From: Azospirillaceae bacterium
GTDB lineage: Bacteria; Pseudomonadota; Alphaproteobacteria; Azospirillales; Azospirillaceae
Length of the DNA: 64,000 nucleotides
Assembly: GCA_031291675.1 (NCBI GenBank)
Contig: JARLIO010000052.1
Span: forward strand, 34,019 to 98,018
Direction: 5' to 3'
The notes beneath the pieces are model-generated. The model was not told the DNA's origin and searched no databases. It saw only the letters and a list, made by a program, of their open reading frames with translations. Of this stretch, positions 1 through 8,238 are shown piece by piece; within the stretch, counting starts at the first letter, position 1; the number at the start of each line of letters is the position of its first letter. The translations under genes and the position numbers were made by a program.

Positions 1-1785
1 CAGATCGCCCCCGGCCAGGCCCAGATCGGCATCAACGACACCAACCAGGGTCAACAAGGGAAAATGGTGGCCCTTGGCCATGACCTGGGTGCCGATCAGC
101 AGGTCAACCTCGTGCCGGGCGATGCGCTGCACCAGATCCTCGATCGCATGGCGGCCGGCCAGCGTGTCACTGGTCATCAGCGCCAGACGCGCCTTGGGGA
201 ACAACGAAGCGGCCTCCTCGGCAATCCGTTCGACCCCCGGGCCGCACGCCGCCATCGCCGCCTCGGCCTCGCAGGCCGGACAGCGCTCCGGGACCGGCGC
301 GCTGTAGCCGCAGTGGTGACATTGCAGCCGCCGCGCCTGGCGGTGTTCGACCAGCCAGGCGGTGCAATTGGGGCATTTCAGCCGAAACCCGCAGCGGCGG
401 CACAGGGTCAGCGGGGCATAACCCCGACGATTCAGGAACAGCATCGCCTGTTCGCCGAGCGCCAGCGTTTGCGCCAGCGCGGCGCGCAGGCCGGGCGCCA
501 GCCAGCGCCGTGCCTCCGGGGTATCGCGACGCAGATCGATCAGGTCGATCCGGGGCAGCGTGGCGCCGCCGTGGCGCGCCGGCAGTTCCAGGCGGCGATA
601 GCGGCCGGACTCGACATTGGCCAGGGTTTCCAGCGACGGCGTCGCCGAGGCCAGGATGATCGGAATTCGCCCGAGAAAGGCCCGGGTCACCGCCATATCG
701 CGCGCGTGATAAAGGACGCCATCGGCCTGTTTGTAGGCGGCCTCGTGCTCCTCATCGACGACGATCAGCCCCAGCCGCGCGAACGGCAGAAACAAGGCGG
801 AGCGGGCCCCGACGACGACCCGTGCCGTCCCCTCGGCGACCTGACGCCAGGCATCGCGGCGCTCGGCCGGCGTCAATTCGGAATGCCAAACCACCGGCGG
901 CGCCCCGAAGCGCTCCTGGAACCGCACGAACCATTGGCTCGACAGCGCGATTTCCGGCAACAGCACCAGCACCTGGGTCCCGGCGGCCAGCGCCGTCGCG
1001 ATCGCTTCGAAATACACCTCGGTCTTTCCCGACCCGGTGACACCATCCAGCAGGACGACCTGGTAATCCGCGGCAGTGACCATGGCACGCAGGGCGGTCG
1101 CCGACTCGGCCTGGGCCGGTGACAGAAGCGGGCCGGCACAATGCGGGTCCGGTTGCGGCGGGCGATGAACCGGATGCACCACGACCGGCGCCAGAACGCC
1201 GGCATCGATCAGGCCACGGACCACGGACGGCGAGCAGCCCGCCGTCCGCGCCAGGTCCGGCAGGGTCCGGGCCGCCCCGTCCGCGGCCGCCCCCGGCTCA
1301 AACAGGCCGAGGATCCGGCGCCGCGCCGCGGTCAACGTCATGCCCGCGGGCAGATCAGCGGCGGCGCGACAAAACGCGGTCACCGGCCGCGGCAGGTCGA
1401 GGGCGGGCAGCGATCCGAAGGCCATGCGCAGCACGGCGCCCACCGGGGCCATGGTGTAGTTCGCGACCCAATCGATGAAGCGGCGTTGCACCTCCGGCAT
1501 CGGTGGGACCGGATAGCGGCGCGTCACCGGGCGCAGCCGGTGTTCCTCGACCTGGCCGGCGGCATCGCCCCAGACCACACCGGCGCAGCGGCGCGGTCCC
1601 AGCGGCACCTCGACATAGGCGCCCGGTTCCAGCACCAGCCCCTCGGGAACACGATAGTCATAGGGCTCGGCCAGGGGCAGCGGCAGCAGGACCCGAACCC
1701 GCGGTGATGGCGGCACTGTCGCCGGCGGCGGTGGTGCGATCGCCGACAGCAGATCGGGGGCGGAACTGGCAAGGGGCTGCGGCAT
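1..1785 (-). CDS. priA: Primosomal protein N' (PriA helicase), 3' end cut by window edge
   Basis: PriA is the 3'-5' superfamily 2 helicase that reloads the replisome at stalled forks. The 595 codons present encode an N-terminal DNA-binding part, a Walker A motif GVTGSGKT, a DEEH-type Walker B box (VVDEEHEAAYKQ), and a zinc region with four paired cysteines (CRRC, CPNC, CHHC, CPAC) typical of PriA. The frame is still open at base 1, so roughly the last 130 residues of a usual ~730-residue PriA are missing. The ATG at 1785 begins MPQPLASS. It is divergent from the DUF484 gene, with about 100 bp between them. Confidence 0.95.
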   Translation of the reverse strand, partial: MPQPLASSAPDLLSAIAPPPPATVPPSPRVRVLLPLPLAEPYDYRVPEGLVLEPGAYVEVPLGPRRCAGVVWGDAAGQVEEHRLRPVTRRYPVPPMPEVQRRFIDWVANYTMAPVGAVLRMAFGSLPALDLPRPVTAFCRAAADLPAGMTLTAARRRILGLFEPGAAADGAARTLPDLARTAGCSPSVVRGLIDAGVLAPVVVHPVHRPPQPDPHCAGPLLSPAQAESATALRAMVTAADYQVVLLDGVTGSGKTEVYFEAIATALAAGTQVLVLLPEIALSSQWFVRFQERFGAPPVVWHSELTPAERRDAWRQVAEGTARVVVGARSALFLPFARLGLIVVDEEHEAAYKQADGVLYHARDMAVTRAFLGRIPIILASATPSLETLANVESGRYRRLELPARHGGATLPRIDLIDLRRDTPEARRWLAPGLRAALAQTLALGEQAMLFLNRRGYAPLTLCRRCGFRLKCPNCTAWLVEHRQARRLQCHHCGYSAPVPERCPACEAEAAMAACGPGVERIAEEAASLFPKARLALMTSDTLAGRHAIEDLVQRIARHEVDLLIGTQVMAKGHHFPLLTLVGVVDADLGLAGGDL

Positions 1786-1885
1786 CGGTTAGACTGGATC
1801 CAGGTTGATCGGGAAAGACCGTCCGGCACGACGCGCCGCACGATCGGCCTGACGACAGAGCGTAACCAGGGCTGACAAGGCCGGC

Positions 1886-2602
1886 ATGATGGCGCGAGAA
1901 AGCGGACATAGCCAACGATCAAACGACGCGCTTCGGGCGGAAGACGTCGCCGCGTTTTTGCGCCTCCATCCCGATTTCCTGATCCAGCATGGCGACCTGA
2001 TCGCCTGCCTCACGCCACCGACCCAATCGCGCGGGCCCGGCGTCGTCGATTTCCAGCATTTCATGGTCGAGCGTCTGCGCCGCGATCTGGAGGCCAGCCG
2101 CACGCAATATCACGACTTGGTGCTGACCAGCCGCGCCACCCTGAACGGCCAGAGCCGGATCCATGCCGCCGTGCTGCGCATGCTCGACGCCACCAGCTTC
2201 GAACAGTTGATCCAGACGATCACGACCGACCTGGCGCTGCTGCTGGACCTTGATGTGACCAGCCTGGTTGTCGAATCAAACGGTTCGGACCACGCGCCGG
2301 TCAACCGCTCCGGGGTGCGCGTCGTGATGCCGGGGACCGTCATGCGCTGGCTCGGGATCCACAACATTCTGGTGCAGTCGGATATCGAAGGCGAGCCGAC
2401 CCTGTTCGGCCCCGGCGCCGGGCTGGTCCGCTCGATGGCGCTGTTGCGCCTGCGGATCAGTCCGGAAACCCCCGAAGGCGTGCTGGCCCTGGGATCACGC
2501 GACCCGGTGATGTTTCCCCACAGCACGGGAACCGAATTGCTGAACTTTCTGGCCCGGGCGGTCGAACGTTCGATCCGCGGCTGGCTCGACCTGCCGGCAT
2601 GA
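1886..2602 (+). CDS. DUF484 family protein
   Basis: A cytoplasmic protein of 238 residues without membrane segments. The N-terminal motif (DVAAFLRLHPDFL, then VDFQHFMVERLRRDLE) is the hallmark of DUF484, a GAF-like family of unknown function. The coding region overlaps xerC by four bases (ATGA), the arrangement seen in many proteobacteria, where DUF484 genes often sit directly upstream of xerC. Two ATG codons lie in tandem at 1886 and 1889; the first is used here. The family is firm; the function is unknown. Confidence 0.9.
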   Translation: MMARESGHSQRSNDALRAEDVAAFLRLHPDFLIQHGDLIACLTPPTQSRGPGVVDFQHFMVERLRRDLEASRTQYHDLVLTSRATLNGQSRIHAAVLRMLDATSFEQLIQTITTDLALLLDLDVTSLVVESNGSDHAPVNRSGVRVVMPGTVMRWLGIHNILVQSDIEGEPTLFGPGAGLVRSMALLRLRISPETPEGVLALGSRDPVMFPHSTGTELLNFLARAVERSIRGWLDLPA

Positions 2603-3570
2603 CCGGCGCGAAAGGCACCCCGGTGGCGCCCGCGCTCGGTTTCTCGGCCGCCCCGGACGTCCTGGACGCCCTCGCGGCGTGGCGGCGCTGGCTGGAACAT
2701 GAACGCCACGCCTCGCCGCATACGCTGACGGCCTACAGCGCCGATATCGGCATGTTCCTGGACTTCCTGACCGACCATTTGGGCAAATTACCCGCTCTCA
2801 ACGATCTGGGCGACGCCGGGCTGGTGGACTTTCGCGCCTGGCTGTCGCGACGGGCCGCGGACGGACTGGCCCGCAGCAGCCGGGCGCGCGAGCTGTCGAG
2901 TGTGCGCAGCCTGTTCCGCTGGCTCGACCGCTCCGGCCGTCTGCACAACCCGGCGGTGACCCTGGTGCGCAGCCCCAAGCTGCCGCGGCCGATGCCCCGG
3001 CCGCTGACCGAGCAGGATGCCATCGGGCTGCTGGACACTGCCGCGGAACTGCAGGACAGCCCCTGGATTGCCAAACGCGATGGCGCGCTGTTCACCCTGC
3101 TCTATGGCTGCGGCCTGCGCATTGACGAGGCCCTGTCGCTCGACCGCGATCAGGTCCCGTTCGGCGAGACCCTGACGGTGCTGGGCAAAGGGCGCAAGCA
3201 GCGCGTGGTTCCGGTGCTGCCGGCGGTCGCCGCCGCGGTTGAGGCCTATCTGGCGGCGTGTCCCTTCGCGACACAAGCCAACATGCCGCTGTTCCTGGGC
3301 GCCCGCGGCGGCCGGCTGGCCGCGGGCGTCGCCCAGAAGCAGATCCGCCGCATCCGCGCGGTGATGGGCCTGCCCGACAGCGTGACCCCCCATGCCCTGC
3401 GTCACAGCTTCGCCACCCATCTGCTGGCGGCCGGCAGCGATCTGCGGGTGATCCAGGACCTGCTGGGCCACGCCTCGCTTTCGACGACCCAGCGTTATAC
3501 CGATGTTGACGTTGAGTCCCTGCTGGAGATCTACCAGTCCGCGCATCCCAGAGCCCGCCGCGACCCCTGA
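2599..3570 (+). CDS. xerC: Site-specific tyrosine recombinase XerC
   Basis: XerC works with XerD at dif sites to resolve chromosome dimers. The 323-residue protein has an N-terminal SAM-like core-binding domain (about residues 20-115) and a catalytic domain with the full set: Arg174 (CGLRIDEA), Lys198, His265 and Arg268 (HALRHSF), His291 (LLGHASL) and the nucleophile Tyr300 (TTQRYTDV). It starts inside the DUF484 stop codon, so the two are probably translated together. It resembles a chromosomal Xer protein, not an integrase of a mobile element, because no other element genes flank it. Confidence 0.95.
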   Translation: MTGAKGTPVAPALGFSAAPDVLDALAAWRRWLEHERHASPHTLTAYSADIGMFLDFLTDHLGKLPALNDLGDAGLVDFRAWLSRRAADGLARSSRARELSSVRSLFRWLDRSGRLHNPAVTLVRSPKLPRPMPRPLTEQDAIGLLDTAAELQDSPWIAKRDGALFTLLYGCGLRIDEALSLDRDQVPFGETLTVLGKGRKQRVVPVLPAVAAAVEAYLAACPFATQANMPLFLGARGGRLAAGVAQKQIRRIRAVMGLPDSVTPHALRHSFATHLLAAGSDLRVIQDLLGHASLSTTQRYTDVDVESLLEIYQSAHPRARRDP

Positions 3571-3612
3571 GGGGCGTTGCGGGGCAAGGAAGAGCCGCTT
3601 TCCCCCGCCCGC

Positions 3613-5067
3613 CTACCAGCCCCAGAACAGCAGTGCCCAGCTCGCCACACCCAGCGCCGCGGCACCGGTCATCGCGGCCGTTGCGGCGATCCGGCGCAAC
3701 CGCTGGCCATAGCGGCCGCTGACGCGCCAGGCCAGGCCCGCCGACCACAGCAAGGCCCCCGCCAGCAGCGCCAGACGCAGTGCGCCCAGCCCCGGGATGA
3801 CCACGCCCTCGCCCCGCAGCAAACTCACGGTCTGCATCGACAATCCCAAAAAAATGCCGCAGCCGGCGACCGGGATCAGGGCCTGGACCAGATGGTGAAA
3901 CCGCGGCCAGGACCAGGGCCCGAGCAGCCGGGTCGCCAGCCCGACCAGCGCGCCCAGGCCCAGCGTCATCACCGCCGCGGTCGCCGCGACATAGGCCAGC
4001 AGCACGGCGCCGTCGAGCACGGTCATGACATCGCTCTGCGCCGGATAGTCGGTCAGCAACCACCAGGGCAGCGTCCATTCCACCGGCCCGACCACATCGT
4101 GATCGATCAACGCGGTCGCGACGACATCCTTGAGCGCCAGAAACCACGGGCTGGCCGACCAATGGAACGCGCCCACGGCAATGCCGAGCATCCCGACCAG
4201 GATCAGCACCGATTCCCAGGGATTGGTCTGGCGTCCGGCCACGGCGACGATCTCCCGACCCGGGATCCGCGCCGACAGGGTCACGGCATCGCGAAAGCCG
4301 GCGCAGCGGCCGCACATATGGCAGGGACCGGCGCTCTCCATGGTGCGGATCGGCACCAGCGGTGCACAGTTGATCCGCTCGGCCGGGTGGGGCTGATGTG
4401 CTTGCGATTCCGCCCAGCGCTCACCATCAACGCGGTAATGGAACGGTGCCAATTTCGACAACAGGGCAAACACGCCGTTGACCGGGCACAGATAGCGGCA
4501 CCACACCCGCTTGTTGCGGCCATACCACCAGCCGACCGCGATCGCCCCCAGAGTCGAGCCGCCCAGGATCAGCAGCACCGGTTTGGGATATTGATAAACG
4601 CTGACCAGTTGGCCATAGACCGTGGTGCAGGCGAAGGCGACGAAGGGCCAGCCGCGCCACATCAGCCAGCGCGGCACGGCACGACCCCGCCCGTAGCCGC
4701 TGACAAATTCGGTCAGCGCCCCCTCGGGGCAGAAAAAACCGCACCAGGCCCGGCCGACCACGACCATGCTCAGCAGCACGAACGGCCACCACACGCCCCA
4801 AAAGGCGAACTGGGCGAAAACCGTCAGATTGTTCCAGACATGCGCGGTCCGGGGTGGCAAGGGCAACAGGGCCGGTGCCGCGACCAGGACCAGATAAACC
4901 GCGACAACCGCCCATTGCGCCGCACGGATCCGGCGCTGGTTGCGCCGCAGCGCTTCACCAAGACGCGCCAGCCAGCCCGGCCGGGTCGCCGGCGGGCCCC
5001 GGTCGCACAGCGTCGGCGCACTATCGGGCGACAATGAGAATCCCCGGTCCGCCCGGCTGAAAATCAT
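3613..5067 (-). CDS. ftrD: Polyferredoxin membrane protein FtrD-like (4Fe-4S)
   Basis: A 484-residue multi-spanning membrane protein with NapH/CcoG-like cysteine motifs: CGFFCPEG, CRYLCPVN and CHMCGRC, which should bind 4Fe-4S clusters. In Bordetella and Brucella FtrABCD, FtrD is the membrane polyferredoxin that handles electrons during ferrous iron uptake. Its neighbours ftrB and ftrA support that role. The ATG at 5067 gives a 47-bp overlap with ftrB; a TTG 11 codons in would shorten this. No FTR1 permease (FtrC) lies between ftrB and this gene, although that is its usual place. A generic NosR/NapH-like electron carrier is the alternative. Confidence 0.78.
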   Translation of the reverse strand: MIFSRADRGFSLSPDSAPTLCDRGPPATRPGWLARLGEALRRNQRRIRAAQWAVVAVYLVLVAAPALLPLPPRTAHVWNNLTVFAQFAFWGVWWPFVLLSMVVVGRAWCGFFCPEGALTEFVSGYGRGRAVPRWLMWRGWPFVAFACTTVYGQLVSVYQYPKPVLLILGGSTLGAIAVGWWYGRNKRVWCRYLCPVNGVFALLSKLAPFHYRVDGERWAESQAHQPHPAERINCAPLVPIRTMESAGPCHMCGRCAGFRDAVTLSARIPGREIVAVAGRQTNPWESVLILVGMLGIAVGAFHWSASPWFLALKDVVATALIDHDVVGPVEWTLPWWLLTDYPAQSDVMTVLDGAVLLAYVAATAAVMTLGLGALVGLATRLLGPWSWPRFHHLVQALIPVAGCGIFLGLSMQTVSLLRGEGVVIPGLGALRLALLAGALLWSAGLAWRVSGRYGQRLRRIAATAAMTGAAALGVASWALLFWGW

Positions 5068-5401
5068 CGAAGAAGAGATACGCGCCGGCCGACAAACGAC
5101 GGATCACCAGGACGGCATGTCCACCCGGGGTCACCATTTTTTCCAGATGCATGTCGGAATTTTCCAATTCCGCAGGCGACGTTCCGGTGTTCGTGATCGC
5201 AATGCGAAAGGGCGTGTCGGCGGGAACTTCCAGCCGCGACGGTGAGATCGCCCCGTCCTTCATCTCGACCATGAACACCGGGAGATCATCGGCGTGACCT
5301 TTCACCACGGCGGCCATGACCAGGCCAAGGGCCAACAGCAGTGCGACAGTCCAGGTCCGCCGGATTGCGGCAACCGGCGCCCTCGACGATAATTTTACCA
5401 T
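5021..5401 (-). CDS. ftrB: Cupredoxin-domain periplasmic protein FtrB-like
   Basis: A small exported protein of 126 residues. An N-terminal signal anchor (about residues 15-35, ending near GHADD) is followed by a single cupredoxin-like beta domain of the FtrB type, with the closing FFDDFQPGGPG segment. In FtrABCD systems FtrB is proposed to oxidise Fe(II) handed over by the P19 protein. The ATG at 5401 follows a good Shine-Dalgarno sequence (GGAGG). It lies 47 bp downstream of ftrA and overlaps ftrD, so the three genes look like one operon. Confidence 0.8.
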   Translation of the reverse strand: MVKLSSRAPVAAIRRTWTVALLLALGLVMAAVVKGHADDLPVFMVEMKDGAISPSRLEVPADTPFRIAITNTGTSPAELENSDMHLEKMVTPGGHAVLVIRRLSAGAYLFFDDFQPGGPGILIVAR

Positions 5402-5448
5402 GACAGGCCTCCATCGCGCCGTGGTGGGGGTCAGAGTCCGCAGTCGGC

Positions 5449-5997
5449 CTAATAGCCGCCCTTCTTGCCAACGCCGGCATAGGTGAAGTCATAATCGACG
5501 GTGATCGGCGTGAACCACGGACCGACCCCGGTTTCCTTGTCGACATGGCGGCCGAAATGCGCGTGCGCATTGGCGGTGGGCGGCAGAATCGTCAATTCGA
5601 GCTCGTATTTGCCCGCGCCCATCATCTTGACATTGTCGCCGTAATGCGGACCGTCATTGGCAACCATCGGCATCAAATCGCCGGACAGGGTTTCGGTGGT
5701 CCCGACTTTCGACAGTTTGTACTTGACCACGAGATAGGGCAGCCACTCGCCTTCGGGGAATCCCGTGGCATTGTCCTTGACCGCGTGGATGTCGGCTTCA
5801 AGATGGACGTCCGAATCGGCGGCGGGGCGCATGACGTCGGGGGGATCCATTTCGATGGGCTGGAGATAGACCGCACCCAGCTCCATACCCTGGACCGTTT
5901 TGGCTTCGCCGATCGGATATTCCTTGGCCGACGCCGCGCTGACGCCGCCCGCCAGAATCAACCCGGCGGCGGCGATGGTCGGAAGATGAAAACGCAT
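5449..5997 (-). CDS. ftrA: P19-type periplasmic iron-binding protein (FtrA)
   Basis: A 182-residue periplasmic protein of the P19/Tp34/FtrA family, which binds ferrous iron or copper. Residues 1-24 form a signal peptide ending SAASA before KEYPIG. Family landmarks include the conserved GMELGAVYL strand, the DVHLEADIHA segment and the His-rich HAHFGRHVD stretch near the C terminus. The ATG at 5997 is preferred to an upstream TTG because GAGGAG sits seven bases ahead of it. It is first in the ftrA-ftrB-ftrD group, behind the Fur-box-like promoter at 6045-6076. Confidence 0.88.
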   Translation of the reverse strand: MRFHLPTIAAAGLILAGGVSAASAKEYPIGEAKTVQGMELGAVYLQPIEMDPPDVMRPAADSDVHLEADIHAVKDNATGFPEGEWLPYLVVKYKLSKVGTTETLSGDLMPMVANDGPHYGDNVKMMGAGKYELELTILPPTANAHAHFGRHVDKETGVGPWFTPITVDYDFTYAGVGKKGGY

Positions 5998-6401
5998 CAA
6001 AACTCTCCTCGGCAGAATAAGGTGCCGGTTTCGGCGGCACGGTCTGCAAGTAAGAATTATTCGCAGAATTCGTCAAGACAAATTTGCACGCTGCCCTGCG
6101 GCATCCTGCACCCCATCTCCTACCGCCCCAGAAACGCGCCATCAATCCAAGACCGCTGGAAACGCTCGCCTGGCCGCTTGCGACGGGTTCGGATGGGCGT
6201 GGCCCTTCGGGCGCCGGCTTCGCAAGCATCCGACCAGACTTTGGATTCGTTCGCAGAAATGCGCACGTTGATTGTTCAACCGATTATCGACAAAATGTTG
6301 CCTCCTGACGGTTTACAGTCTGCTGAGCCTGCGTCCCATTGAACGAACGCAACCTGCCGGGTCCGACCGGTCCATCGCGTTGACAAAAAGGAATAAAGAA
6401 A
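5998..6401. other. Divergent ftrA/oppA intergenic region
   Basis: A 404-bp spacer between divergent transcription units. Apart from the Fur-box-like promoter at its left end, no gene or strong repeat was found. The right end carries AAAAGGAA just ahead of the oppA ATG as a probable ribosome-binding site. No convincing sigma70 promoter for oppA was identified. Confidence 0.6.
6045..6076 (-). promoter_or_regulatory. Candidate Fur-controlled promoter of ftrABD
   Basis: On the minus strand TTGACG (6071-6076) and TTACTT (6048-6053) are 17 bp apart and could be the -35 and -10 boxes. Bases 6045-6065 form an imperfect palindrome with the pattern TGCNANTAA-NNN-TTANTNGCA and contain GAATTATTC, the core shared with classical Fur boxes. 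The palindrome covers the -10 box and starts 48 bp upstream of the ftrA ATG. Binding by Fur is inferred from the sequence and from the iron-uptake genes that follow. Confidence 0.6.
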
Positions 6402-7988
6402 ATGCGCTTGAAACACGGGCTTTTGCTATCGGCGGCGATCTTTGCGGCCTGGGCCGCGGGCGCCGCGAACGCGGAAACGATCCTCAACCGAGGCAATGCC
6501 GCAGAACCAAGTTCGCTTGACGTTCAACTCGTCAGCGGCATCCCTGAAGGCAACATCCAGCAAGACCTCTACGAAGGGCTGATGGCCTATGGCCCCGATG
6601 GCAAGGCCATTCCCGGCGTCGCCGCCAGTTGGACCGTTTCGACCGACGGCCTCGACTATACATTCAAGCTGCGCGACGATGCCAAATGGTCGGACGGTTC
6701 GCCGGTGACCTCGGACGATTTCGCCTTCGCCTGGCGGCGCATCGTCACGCCAAAGACCGCCGCGGACTACGCCTATTTCCTCGATGCGGTGAAGAACGCC
6801 GAAGACATCCGCAACGGCAAGGCCGATCCCGCAACGCTGGGCGTCGAAACCCCGGATCCGAAGACCTTCGTGGTGCATCTGCGCGCGCCCGCGCCGTATT
6901 TCGTTGGCATGCTGGTCCACCAGTCGACCTTCCCGATCGACAAGGCGCTTTTTGAAAAGGCGGGCGACGGCTACTCCAAACCGAACCTGTTGATCTCCAA
7001 CGGCGCCTATACGCTCGCCGAAGCAATCCCCCAGGATCACATTACCCTGAAGAAGAACCCCTATTTCCACGATGCCGCCAATGTCAAGATCGACACGGTC
7101 CGCTATTTCCCGACCGAGGATCTCGATTCAGAGTTGAAACGCTATCTGGCGGGCGAGTTGGACCTCACCTACGATATCGCCTCCCAGCAAATTCCGACGA
7201 TGTTGAAGGATCACCCCAAAGAAACCCACATCGCCCCTTATTTCGGCACCTATTTCTACGCCATCAACCTGACGCACGAACCCTGGAAGTCGAATGTCGA
7301 TCTGCGCCATGCCCTGTCGCTCGCCATCGATCGCGATGTGATCGTCAAGGACATCACCAAGGGCCAGCAGATCCCGACCTTCACCTTCGTGCCGCCCGGC
7401 ACCAGCAATTTCCCCGCCTGGCAGCCTGATGAAGCCCGGATGACGCAGGCCGAGCGCGAAGCCAAGGCCAGGGAACTGATCGCCAAGGCCGGCTACGGGC
7501 CGGACAAGCCGCTCTCCGTTGAGTTCATTTACAACACCAACGAAGCGCACAAGAAGGTCGCCATCGCCGTTGCCGCAATGTGGAAACAAAAGCTCGGCAT
7601 CAACACCACGCTCAAAAACGAGGAATGGGGCACCTTCCAGGCCGATCGCAACAACAAGACCTTCAAAGACGTCGCGCGGCACGGCTGGATCGGCGACTTT
7701 GATGACGCTGCCAACTTCCTGGATCTGGAACGCGGCAATGTCGGCGCCAACTCGACGTCGGGTTACGACAATCCCGCCTTCGACAAGCTGATGGCCGAGG
7801 CGACCACGGAGACCGACCTGGCAAAGCGCGGCGTGATCCAGCAGAATGCGGAGAAGATCATGATCGCCGATCAGCCGATCATTCCGCTCTACACCTACAC
7901 CAACAAGCACATGATCAGCCCCGCTGTGCATGGTTGGATCGACAATCTTCCCGGGTTCAACCTCACACGCTGGCTGACCAAGGACTGA
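6402..7988 (+). CDS. oppA: Peptide ABC transporter substrate-binding protein OppA
   Basis: A 528-residue periplasmic solute-binding protein of SBP family 5. A signal peptide occupies residues 1-24 (cleavage at ANA before ETILN). The mature protein has the family segments QDLYEGLMAYGPDG and YTFKLRDDAKWSDG, typical of OppA-type oligopeptide binders. It heads oppABCDF, and the next genes encode the matching permeases and ATPases. Hairpins downstream of its stop probably let oppA be made in excess over the membrane parts. The ligand could also be a murein peptide or another small peptide. Confidence 0.93.
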   Translation: MRLKHGLLLSAAIFAAWAAGAANAETILNRGNAAEPSSLDVQLVSGIPEGNIQQDLYEGLMAYGPDGKAIPGVAASWTVSTDGLDYTFKLRDDAKWSDGSPVTSDDFAFAWRRIVTPKTAADYAYFLDAVKNAEDIRNGKADPATLGVETPDPKTFVVHLRAPAPYFVGMLVHQSTFPIDKALFEKAGDGYSKPNLLISNGAYTLAEAIPQDHITLKKNPYFHDAANVKIDTVRYFPTEDLDSELKRYLAGELDLTYDIASQQIPTMLKDHPKETHIAPYFGTYFYAINLTHEPWKSNVDLRHALSLAIDRDVIVKDITKGQQIPTFTFVPPGTSNFPAWQPDEARMTQAEREAKARELIAKAGYGPDKPLSVEFIYNTNEAHKKVAIAVAAMWKQKLGINTTLKNEEWGTFQADRNNKTFKDVARHGWIGDFDDAANFLDLERGNVGANSTSGYDNPAFDKLMAEATTETDLAKRGVIQQNAEKIMIADQPIIPLYTYTNKHMISPAVHGWIDNLPGFNLTRWLTKD

Positions 7989-8010
7989 TAACGGGCTTCC
8001 TCCCGAAAGC

Positions 8011-8042
8011 GGCGCCGCCGGGCTTGACAGCGGAGCGGCGCC
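8011..8042 (+). terminator. Hairpin between oppA and oppB
   Basis: GGCGCCG (8011-8017) pairs perfectly with CGGCGCC (8036-8042) around an 18-base loop, 22 bases after the oppA stop. There is no U-tract, so it is more likely a partial terminator or 3'-end stabiliser that raises oppA over oppB than a full stop. Confidence 0.45.
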
Positions 8043-8081
8043 GTCTTGGAGCCTGCGATTCTATGGATTAATTAATCGGGT

Positions 8082-8122
8082 CCAGGGACCGCGTCCCTGG
8101 CGGGTGCAGGGCGGCGCCCTGC
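8082..8122. repeat. Paired palindromic elements (REP-like) in the oppA-oppB spacer
   Basis: Two perfect hairpins follow one another: CCAGGGAC-cgc-GTCCCTGG (8082-8100) and GCAGGGC-ggc-GCCCTGC (8106-8122). Double palindromes of this form are common as dispersed intergenic elements in alphaproteobacterial genomes. Only this one copy lies in the window. Confidence 0.6.
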
Positions 8123-8238
8123 GACACTTGTTCTTCGTTTTCTCAAACCGATAAAGTACACTATCATTTATTGAAAATTAATGTTTTTTCTCATCCTGAC
8201 CCGTTTGTCGAAGCGGCGGGCGCTCGAGAGGCAGGCTC

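Noticed and set aside
2599..3570. xerC as an integrase marking a mobile island
   Set aside because: It sits in the conserved DUF484-xerC pair, and no phage, plasmid or attachment-site features are nearby.
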